Source of the DNA: an uncultured Oscillospiraceae bacterium
GTDB taxonomy: Bacteria; Bacillota; Clostridia; Oscillospirales; Oscillospiraceae
Direction of reading: 5' to 3'
Length of the DNA: 8,554 bases
Assembly: GCA_905233595.1 (NCBI GenBank)
Contig: CAJOFI010000040.1
Location: 2,060 to 10,613, forward strand
Under the pieces are notes generated by a model. That model saw only the letters and a program-made list of their open reading frames with translations, had not been told where the DNA came from and searched no databases. Positions 1-5,062 of the stretch are shown here, piece after piece. The translations under genes and the position numbers were made by a program. The stretch's first letter is position 1; every line of letters begins with the position of its first letter.

Positions 1-18
1 CAGCTTCTCGCGCCCGCG

Positions 19-879
19 TCAGACATGCTGCGCCCGGTGGAGCGTCAGATAGGCCTCCACCTCCTCCTTCGCGGGAATATCCGCCTGCGAAACGACCCCG
101 ACGATGCGCCCGATCAGATATACGGCCTGCTCCTCGTCAAAGCGCAGCACCCCGTACTTCCGGTTGAGCGAGTGCAGCCCGTCCGCCTCATAGCGCTTGA
201 TATAGGTCTCGTTTCCGACGATGAAGGCGCCGATCTCCCCATAATGCAGGGAGGCGCCGCCCCGCAGCTTTTCCACCAGCACCAGCTCACCGCTGTGATA
301 GTCGGGCTCCATACTGTCGCCGTTGACGCGGAAGACGTAGTCCGCGCGCGAAACGGCGGGGGAGACGTAGAGATAAAAGGGCTCCGCCTCCTGCTCAAAC
401 TCGGTGGGGTCGGCGGCGCCGGCGGCGAGGGAGCGCTCGAAGCGAAGGAGCTGCCGGATATCCGGCACGCCCGCCGCCGTCTGCACGAAGCGCAGCGTCT
501 CCACAGCCTTGTCGATCGCGTACTGGTTGCCGAGGCTCAGCGCGCGGTAGCCCTCCACAAGCCGATGCTCCCGCCGAGAGAGAAGCGCATCCGGCGGCGT
601 CTCCCCGTAAAGCTCGTAGAGCGTGACGCCCAAGGCCTTGCAGATCGCGGGGAGAAGGTTCAGATCGGGTCTTGCGCGGCCACGCTCCCAGTTGCTGACC
701 GTGTTGGCGGAGAGCCCGAGCTGCGCGGCGAAGGCCTTCTGCTCAATGGCCCTCGCGCTGCGGTAATGGCGGATGCGCTCGCAGATCAGCGGCATGGCGG
801 GCTTCTCTGCCTGCGCTGCGTGACCGAGCTCCGCGATCCCCGCGCTCTCCGCGTTCAGCTCCATTTTGCGTCTGGACAT
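19..879 (-). CDS. XRE-family repressor with LexA-like S24 peptidase domain
   Basis: This is a predicted cytoplasmic DNA-binding repressor of the CI/LexA type, 286 residues long. Residues about 33-92 form an XRE helix-turn-helix; the recognition region reads LSANTVSNWERGRARPD. Residues about 165-275 form an S24 peptidase fold with the catalytic Ser189 in GDSMEP and Lys228 in ETYIKRY. An Ala153-Gly154 pair (LAAGAADP) lies 35 residues before the serine; E. coli LexA has Ala84-Gly85, Ser119 and Lys156, so self-cleavage is plausible. I chose the ATG at 877-879 because AGGGAGG (888-894) lies 8 nt upstream; an in-frame GTG at 886-888 overlaps that site and is unlikely. The 32 residues before the HTH are unusual, but the internal Met29 has only a weak ribosome site. 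The gene is divergent from the patatin gene and has its own promoter; autorepression is inferred. Its target and inducing signal are unknown. Confidence 0.9.
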   Translation of the reverse strand: MSRRKMELNAESAGIAELGHAAQAEKPAMPLICERIRHYRSARAIEQKAFAAQLGLSANTVSNWERGRARPDLNLLPAICKALGVTLYELYGETPPDALLSRREHRLVEGYRALSLGNQYAIDKAVETLRFVQTAAGVPDIRQLLRFERSLAAGAADPTEFEQEAEPFYLYVSPAVSRADYVFRVNGDSMEPDYHSGELVLVEKLRGGASLHYGEIGAFIVGNETYIKRYEADGLHSLNRKYGVLRFDEEQAVYLIGRIVGVVSQADIPAKEEVEAYLTLHRAQHV

Positions 880-887
880 TGACAACA

Positions 888-894
888 CCTCCCT
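888..894 (-). promoter_or_regulatory. Shine-Dalgarno site fixing the repressor start
   Basis: On the minus strand the sequence AGGGAGG lies 8 nt before the ATG at 877-879. It overlaps the alternative in-frame GTG at 886-888, so that GTG cannot be the start served by this site. Confidence 0.75.
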
Positions 895-905
895 GATGTG
901 CCCCT

Positions 906-934
906 ATCATAACACATAAATCTGCGAAAGTAAA
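906..934 (-). promoter_or_regulatory. Promoter of the XRE-S24 repressor gene
   Basis: Read on the minus strand, TTTACT (929-934) is followed after 17 nt by TATGAT (906-911), with a TGT extended -10 element directly upstream (912-914). The -35 matches TTGACA at 4 of 6 positions and the -10 matches TATAAT at 5 of 6. A start near 899-900 would leave a leader of about 20 nt before the ATG, which contains the ribosome site. This was found by eye and has not been tested. Confidence 0.65.
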
Positions 935-941
935 GAGTAAA
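929..941. repeat. Direct repeat AGTAAA at the repressor -35, possible operator
   Basis: AGTAAA occurs at 929-934 and again at 936-941, 7 bp apart, in the A-rich stretch that overlaps the -35 element of the repressor promoter. This placement would suit an operator for autoregulation. The half-sites are short and the region is AT-rich, so the repeat may be chance. Confidence 0.25.
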
Positions 942-1008
942 TAAAGCAAAAAACGGCAAACAAATGAATTACAAACGATTTCACAGTGGCTTTTCTTTTT
1001 AACGGCTT

Positions 1009-1020
1009 TGTGTTATGATA
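1009..1020 (+). promoter_or_regulatory. Extended -10 promoter of the patatin-like gene
   Basis: TATGAT at 1014-1019 is preceded by TGT (1011-1013), which forms an extended -10 element. No good -35 is visible; the position 17 nt upstream reads TTTTCT. A start near 1026 would give a leader of about 20 nt, with AGAAGGAG at 1033-1040 as the ribosome site. The 12-bp core TGTGTTATGATA is identical to that of the divergent repressor promoter. Confidence 0.6.
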
Positions 1021-1045
1021 CAGGAAAAACAAAGAAGGAGATTTT

Positions 1046-1978
1046 ATGATTCGCTATCGGAAACACGAGAAGATCTACAGCGGCCTTGACCGCATCCCCG
1101 GCGGCAGGGCGACGGATACGCTGACGCGGGGCTGCCTGGTGCTGGAGGGCGGCGGCTGGAAGGGGCTTTACACCCTGGGCGTGCTGGACGCGATGATGCA
1201 GCAGGAGCTGAACTTTACGACCGTGGTGGGCGTCTCTGCGGGCGCGCTGTCGGGGCTCGGCTACGTGGCGGGACAGATCGGCTGGGGCGCGCGCATCGAC
1301 CTTACGTATCGGCACGATAACAACTACTGCGGCACGGGGGCGCTGAAGAGGGACCACGGGATCACGGGCTTTTCCTATCTCTTCCACGATATTTTAAGCG
1401 CCATGCCGCTGGATGAGGCGCGGCTCATGGATCCCCGGCGGCGGCTTGCCGTAAGCGCGACGAATATGCTGACCGGGCAGGCGGAATATTTTGAGAAGGG
1501 CGCTTGCGACCTCTATCTCGCGACGCAGGCCTCGGCCAGCGTCCCGTACGTGAGCAGACCGGTGATGATCGGGGGCGTACCCTATCTTGACGGTGGCTGC
1601 GCGGAGAAGATCCCCCTGTCCTGGGCAAAGAATACGGGGGAGAAGAAGCTCATCGTCGTGCGCACGCGGGAGCTGAGCTACCGCAGGACACCGGGCGCCT
1701 CCCGGCTCACGGAGCGGCTTTACCGCAAATATCCCGCCTTCGTACAGAGCATGGCGGGTGCAAACGAGGCCTTCAACCGGACGGTGGAGGAGCTGGAGCG
1801 GCAGGCGGAGGCGGGGGAGATCTTCCTGATCGCGCCGTCAAAGCCCGTCGCGGTCACGCGCTTTGACGGGGACATGGAGAAGCTGGGCGAGCTCTACTGG
1901 CTGGGTTACCGCGATATGCACGCGCAGGCAAACGCGCTGCGCGCCTATCTGAAAAAAGGCGGGACAGAAATTTTGTGA
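1046..1978 (+). CDS. Patatin-like phospholipase (YjjU-like)
   Basis: This is a 310-residue predicted serine lipid acyl hydrolase with a Ser-Asp dyad. All patatin landmarks are present: an oxyanion-hole loop EGGGWKG at residues 34-40, the nucleophile elbow GVSAGA with Ser64 at 62-67, and the catalytic Asp182 in YLDGG. The spacing and the C-terminal part (residues 220-310) resemble the bacterial YjjU-type patatin group rather than plant patatins. There is no signal peptide or membrane helix, so the protein is expected in the cytoplasm, possibly acting at the membrane surface. The substrate cannot be told from sequence. The ATG follows AGAAGGAG with a 5-nt spacer. The gene is divergent from the XRE-S24 repressor, whose promoter shares the same core, so control by that repressor is possible but inferred. 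No terminator is visible after it, so read-through into the downstream cluster may occur. Confidence 0.9.
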   Translation: MIRYRKHEKIYSGLDRIPGGRATDTLTRGCLVLEGGGWKGLYTLGVLDAMMQQELNFTTVVGVSAGALSGLGYVAGQIGWGARIDLTYRHDNNYCGTGALKRDHGITGFSYLFHDILSAMPLDEARLMDPRRRLAVSATNMLTGQAEYFEKGACDLYLATQASASVPYVSRPVMIGGVPYLDGGCAEKIPLSWAKNTGEKKLIVVRTRELSYRRTPGASRLTERLYRKYPAFVQSMAGANEAFNRTVEELERQAEAGEIFLIAPSKPVAVTRFDGDMEKLGELYWLGYRDMHAQANALRAYLKKGGTEIL

Positions 1979-1994
1979 AATCGGCTTGAAGGAA

Positions 1995-2023
1995 TTGAAA
2001 AATGCAGAATTGCATGATAGAAT
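1995..2023 (+). promoter_or_regulatory. Promoter of the partner-switching cluster
   Basis: TTGAAA (1995-2000), a 17-nt spacer and TAGAAT (2018-2023) form a good housekeeping sigma-factor promoter, with TGA (2015-2017) as an extended -10 element. Both hexamers match consensus at 5 of 6 positions. A start near 2030 gives a leader of about 70 nt. That leader holds a small hairpin with a 5-bp stem (GCCGC at 2045-2049, GCGGC at 2053-2057) that has no T-tract and is not a terminator. Confidence 0.7.
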
Positions 2024-2087
2024 AAATAGTCAGAATATGACCGTGCCGCTGTGCGGCCGAAAAAAGAGACTTCAATATTTTGTGTAC

Positions 2088-2092
2088 GGAGG
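2088..2092 (+). promoter_or_regulatory. Shine-Dalgarno site fixing the STAS start
   Basis: GGAGG lies 8 nt before the ATG at 2101. It rules out an upstream in-frame TTG at 2080, which would place the ribosome site inside the coding region. Confidence 0.8.
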
Positions 2093-2100
2093 AAACAATC

Positions 2101-2400
2101 ATGCTGAACATTGAGAAGAAGACCAATGGGAGCGAGCTGACCGTCGCGCTGAGCGGGCGTCTGGATACTACCACCGCACCGGAGCTGGAGAAGCAGATCA
2201 AGGAGAGCGTGGGCGGCGTCGAGAACCTGGTCATGGATTTGCAGGCGCTGGAGTACATCTCTTCCGCCGGGCTGCGCGTGCTGCTTTCCGCGCAGAAGAT
2301 CATGAACAGGCAGGGCAGCATGGCCGTGACCCACGTCAGCGAGACCATTATGGAGATTTTTGAGGTCACCGGCTTTTCCGACATTCTGAACATCGAGTAA
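2101..2400 (+). CDS. STAS-domain anti-sigma-factor antagonist (SpoIIAA/RsbV-like)
   Basis: This 99-residue protein is a single STAS domain, the usual length for SpoIIAA/RsbV proteins. In that family the unphosphorylated form binds an RsbW/SpoIIAB-type kinase and frees its other partner; the kinase phosphorylates a conserved serine and a PP2C phosphatase reverses this. The phosphorylation loop is at residues 52-58, YISSAGL, with Ser55 aligning to SpoIIAA Ser58. The aspartate normally before that serine is Ser54 here, a common variant among clostridial homologues. The motif ALSGRLDTTTAPELE at residues 16-30 is the typical N-terminal STAS segment. It is the first gene after the promoter at 1995-2023 and lies 27 nt before the HD gene. 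Its likely partners are the kinase at 7275-7688, the kinase-like domain fused to the MATE protein, and the PP2C at 5063-7252. Confidence 0.93.
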   Translation: MLNIEKKTNGSELTVALSGRLDTTTAPELEKQIKESVGGVENLVMDLQALEYISSAGLRVLLSAQKIMNRQGSMAVTHVSETIMEIFEVTGFSDILNIE

Positions 2401-2427
2401 GACGGGCGGAAGAGACAGAGAGCACGG

Positions 2428-3291
2428 ATGAACACAGACTTTTATCTCGAACGACGTTTGAAACAGGGAGCGCCGGAGCTGCACCAGCGCGCGGTCGACA
2501 GCGTTTTTATCCTGCAGGGGATGCTGGAGAACTTTCTGCCGCGCTTTCCGGACTTTACGGATCATTCTCTGCTGCACAGCATGGATGTGCTCGACTACTG
2601 CAACCGCCTTCTCGGCACCGAGCAGATCGACAGACTTTCCATGGCGGAGTGCTACGTGCTGATTATGGCCTGCTACCTGCACGACATCGGAATGGGCGTC
2701 AACCAGAAGGACTACGAGGAGCTTTCGCGCGGCATCGACTTCGGGGATTATTTTGAGAAGCACGCAAACCCGGACGCTTCCGAGGTGATCCGCTCCTTCC
2801 ACCATGAGTACAGCGGCCTTTTTATCCGCAAATACGCGGAGCTGCTGGAGCTGCCGACGGAGGAGCTGCTTTTTGCCACGATCCAGGTCTCCCGCGGGCA
2901 CAGGAAGACCGATCTCTTCGATACGGAGGAGTACCCGCTGGTGCAGACGGAGTACGGCCCCATCCGCACTGCGGCTCTCGGGGCGGTCATCCGCCTTGCC
3001 GATGAGATCGACGTGGGGGCAGATCGCAATTCCGAGCTCTTGTTTGACAGCTCAGCGAGGAAAAAACGTGAGGATATCGAGGCTTTCGGCACGCATGAAT
3101 CCATCCGGCACGTGGAGATCCTGCCGGATCGCCTCGTGCTGCACGTCAAGCCCAAGACACCGGAATTTCTCCCGCTGGTCGTGGGGCTGAACGAAAAGAT
3201 CCGGCAGACGCTGGACTACTGCCGCCGTGTGACGGAGCAGCGCTCGGAGCTGAGGATCACACAGGAGTCATCGGAGATCGTACTGTTATGA
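2428..3291 (+). CDS. HD-domain phosphohydrolase-like protein
   Basis: This 287-residue soluble protein carries a complete set of HD-superfamily metal ligands: His50 in HSLLHSMDVL, His85-Asp86 in YLHDIGMG, further histidines at 125-126 (FHHEYS) and 158 (RGHRKTD), and Asp192/Asp195 in RLADEID. HD proteins use these residues to bind one or two metals and hydrolyse phosphate esters such as nucleotides. The arrangement resembles the HD-CE type of stand-alone HD proteins, but this is from memory and the substrate is unknown. It is not an HD-GYP cyclic-di-GMP enzyme, as no GYP motif is present. The ribosome site is weak, perhaps relying on the STAS gene 27 nt upstream. The stop overlaps the next start as ATGA, so translation is probably coupled to the MATE gene. 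Its place inside a partner-switching cluster makes it a candidate effector or output enzyme. Confidence 0.85.
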   Translation: MNTDFYLERRLKQGAPELHQRAVDSVFILQGMLENFLPRFPDFTDHSLLHSMDVLDYCNRLLGTEQIDRLSMAECYVLIMACYLHDIGMGVNQKDYEELSRGIDFGDYFEKHANPDASEVIRSFHHEYSGLFIRKYAELLELPTEELLFATIQVSRGHRKTDLFDTEEYPLVQTEYGPIRTAALGAVIRLADEIDVGADRNSELLFDSSARKKREDIEAFGTHESIRHVEILPDRLVLHVKPKTPEFLPLVVGLNEKIRQTLDYCRRVTEQRSELRITQESSEIVLL

Positions 3292-4526
3292 AAAACAGAG
3301 AATATGCGCCGCGGCTGTCAACTGACGGCGTGATTATCGAAGGCCTTTTTCAGAAAACGATGATTACCATGGTGGTCGCGGAGCTGTCCAGCGGCGCGAC
3401 GGCGATCATCGACGGCATCCTGGTCGGCCGGTTCCTGGGCGAGACCGCCCTGGCCGTCAGCGGTCTGGGCGCGCCGTATTACAGCGTTGCCTCCATCGTC
3501 AGCGGCATTCTGATGGTGGGCAGCACCAATATGTGCACCAAGGCCATCGGCAAGGGGGATAAGGAGACCCTGGGCGGTATCTTTTCTCTGACCATCCTGC
3601 TGGGGGCTGTGCTCTCGCTGCTGCTGACGCTCGTCGGGGCGGGAATGCCCGGCATGGTCGCGGGGCTTTTCGGCGCGAAGGGCGCGACGGAGGAAATCTT
3701 CAACGAGACGGCGGCCTACCTGCGCGGCCTGTTCCTCGGCGCGCCGGGCTTCATCATGTACGTGGTGCTCACACCCATGCTCCAGCTTGACGGCGACGCG
3801 CTGCGTCCGAAGATCGCGAGCCTGAGCTGCGCGATTGTGGACGTGGCGGGAGACCTGCTGAACGTTTTCGTTTTCCACGGCGGCATGTTCGGCATGGCGC
3901 TTGCCAGCAGCATCAGTCATTATACGGCGTTTTTCATCGTCGCCTCGCATTTTCTCAAGAAGGGGAGCCTATTCCGCTTTTCCCCCGGGCTGATCCGTAG
4001 GGGGATGCTCTCGCCTCTGCTCAAGGACGGTTTTCCGCGCGCAGCCTGTATGTTCAGCCGCGGCATACTCCCGATCCTGCTCAATACGCTGCTGCTTCGC
4101 CTTGCGGGTGATGCGGGCGTGACGGCGCTCTCCTCCATGATCAACACCAGCTTTATCATCGGCGCTCCCGGCTGGGGCATCGGCGGCGCTGTGCTGATCG
4201 TGGGCGGCATGATGGTCGGCGAGCAGGACGTCAAGGGGCTGGAGACGGTGATGCGAACGGCAATCACGGATATCCTCATCGGGGTGAGCGTGATCGCGGT
4301 GTGCGTTTTCTTTGCCGCGCCCTTTATCGCCTCGCTCTTTGTGCCGCAGGCCGGTCAGGCGCAGACGATGTCCGCCGCCTTCGTGCGCAGCTACGCGATC
4401 TGCCTGCCTTTTCTGGCCTTCAACATCTCGATGTCGTGTTCACGGCGATCATGGCCTATCTGCTCAGCACCTTCTTCGGCGCTCCCGGCGTGTGGATCGC
4501 CTACGCGGTCGGGCAGGCAGAGCTGA
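3288..4526 (+). CDS. MATE-family transporter, N-terminal part of a broken MATE-GHKL fusion
   Basis: Residues 1-380 form a MATE (multidrug and toxin extrusion) transporter core: about ten strongly hydrophobic segments, with the family-typical early region AAIIDGILVGRFLG-like at about 38-52 and a second half starting near residue 245. MATE proteins export organic cations or other compounds using a Na+ or H+ gradient; the substrate here is unknown. Normal family length is about 450 residues with 12 helices. After Ile380 (codon at 4425) the frame gives an arginine- and serine-rich tail with no MATE character, ending at 4526. The true continuation lies in another frame from about 4430 and carries the last helix or so plus an ATPase domain. 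The start ATG at 3288 overlaps the HD stop by 4 nt (ATGA), with GGAG at 3273-3276, so it is probably translationally coupled. As read, the product lacks its last two helices in native form and may be non-functional. Confidence 0.85.
   Translation: MKNREYAPRLSTDGVIIEGLFQKTMITMVVAELSSGATAIIDGILVGRFLGETALAVSGLGAPYYSVASIVSGILMVGSTNMCTKAIGKGDKETLGGIFSLTILLGAVLSLLLTLVGAGMPGMVAGLFGAKGATEEIFNETAAYLRGLFLGAPGFIMYVVLTPMLQLDGDALRPKIASLSCAIVDVAGDLLNVFVFHGGMFGMALASSISHYTAFFIVASHFLKKGSLFRFSPGLIRRGMLSPLLKDGFPRAACMFSRGILPILLNTLLLRLAGDAGVTALSSMINTSFIIGAPGWGIGGAVLIVGGMMVGEQDVKGLETVMRTAITDILIGVSVIAVCVFFAAPFIASLFVPQAGQAQTMSAAFVRSYAICLPFLAFNISMSCSRRSWPICSAPSSALPACGSPTRSGRQS
4425..4440 (+). other. Frame break and probable deletion in the MATE-GHKL gene
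   Basis: MATE-like sequence runs in one frame up to PFLAFNI (last codon 4425-4427) and resumes in the -1 frame at DVVFTAIMAYLLS (from 4430). Joining the halves gives about 423 MATE residues against a usual 450. The missing part corresponds to the cytoplasmic loop and first turns of the penultimate helix. A deletion of 3n+1 bases, roughly 70-80, explains both the frame change and the shortfall. No canonical X XXY YYZ slippery heptamer is visible in frame here, so programmed frameshifting is not supported. An assembly or sequencing error cannot be excluded. Confidence 0.75.
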
Positions 4527-5020
4527 GCCTGTTTCTGGTGCTGCGTATGCTCTTGAGCAAGGACGCGTCGCGCAGCGGGATAGAGGCGCATATGCTGCTG
4601 CCGAAGGATTTCGGTATCCCCGCGCAGGATCGCATCGAGCGCTCCCTGCACAGCATGGACGAGGTCGTCACGCTCTCCGGGCAGATGGTTTCCTTCTGCA
4701 AGGAGCGCGGCATCAGCGCCCGGGACGCAAACCGCCTCGCGCTTTGCGTAGAGGAGATGGCGGGCAACGTCATCCAGCACGGCTTCGACGACGGCAAGCC
4801 CCATAATCTGGACGTGCGCGTTCTCGTGAAGGACGGAACCGTGATCCTTCGTATGCGGGACGACTGCCGAAAGTTCGACCTGCGCGAGAAAACGGAGAAG
4901 TGGAAGCTCGACCCCGAGCATCCGGAGAAGAACATCGGCATCCGCATGGTGATGCGCGTGGCGAAGGACGTGGTCTACACCAACACCATGAACACCAACA
5001 ATCTGATCATAACCGTGTGA
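4451..5020 (+). CDS. C-terminal part of the MATE-GHKL fusion: last MATE helix plus RsbW-like ATPase domain
   Basis: The homologous frame opens at about 4430; 4451 is its first ATG inside recognisable sequence, but it has no ribosome site, so independent translation is doubtful. The first 35-40 residues (TFFGAPGVWIAYAVGQAEL onward) are the final MATE helices. Then follow a linker and a GHKL ATPase of the RsbW/SpoIIAB kind. The N-box is at 4739-4786 (LCVEEMAGNVIQHGF; Glu codons 4751 and 4754, Asn codon 4766). The G1-like motif MRDDCRKFD at 4853-4879 has Cys where the usual DxG has Gly. The G2-like motif is NIGIRMV near 4933-4953. ATP binding may therefore be weakened. The fusion would place a STAS-binding or kinase domain on the cytoplasmic face of a transporter. 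A longer open frame from a GTG at 4301 is not native before 4430, as the MATE frame is the real one there. Confidence 0.75.
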   Translation: MAYLLSTFFGAPGVWIAYAVGQAELSLFLVLRMLLSKDASRSGIEAHMLLPKDFGIPAQDRIERSLHSMDEVVTLSGQMVSFCKERGISARDANRLALCVEEMAGNVIQHGFDDGKPHNLDVRVLVKDGTVILRMRDDCRKFDLREKTEKWKLDPEHPEKNIGIRMVMRVAKDVVYTNTMNTNNLIITV

Positions 5021-5062
5021 GCTTTCCCGAATGCGGTTTTTCGGGCAGAGGATTGTGATAGA

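Larger units (their letters stand above)
905..1020. repeat. Inverted 12-bp promoter cores in the divergent spacer
   Basis: TGTGTTATGATA occurs at 1009-1020 on the plus strand and exactly at 905-916 on the minus strand, with 92 bp between. Each copy contains the extended -10 element of one of the two divergent genes. The repeat may only reflect strong promoter consensus in this organism, or it may mark shared recognition by the repressor or a common sigma factor. Confidence 0.6.

Noticed and set aside
25..882. A 285-codon open frame on the plus strand, antisense to the repressor
   Set aside because: The minus strand encodes a clear XRE-S24 protein with motifs and ribosome site; the antisense frame has no recognisable domain and is a usual high-GC shadow.
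2045..2057. GC-rich hairpin GCCGC-TGT-GCGGC upstream of the STAS gene as a terminator for the patatin gene
   Set aside because: It is followed by an A-run, not a T-run, and lies downstream of the STAS promoter, so it belongs to the leader.
4301..4429. Start of the GHKL-containing frame at the GTG at 4301
   Set aside because: From 4301 to about 4429 the neighbouring frame encodes typical hydrophobic MATE helices, while this frame gives Arg/Cys-rich sequence, so it is not native there.
4407..4440. Programmed -1 ribosomal frameshifting to make the full MATE-GHKL protein
   Set aside because: No in-frame X XXY YYZ heptamer is present, and a slip would still leave the protein about 25 residues short in the MATE part.
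5026..5045. Hairpin CCCGAA/TTCGGG with an 8-nt loop between the MATE-GHKL and phosphatase genes
   Set aside because: The stem is only 6 bp, and the T-run lies in the loop and 3' arm rather than after it, so it is not an intrinsic terminator on either strand.
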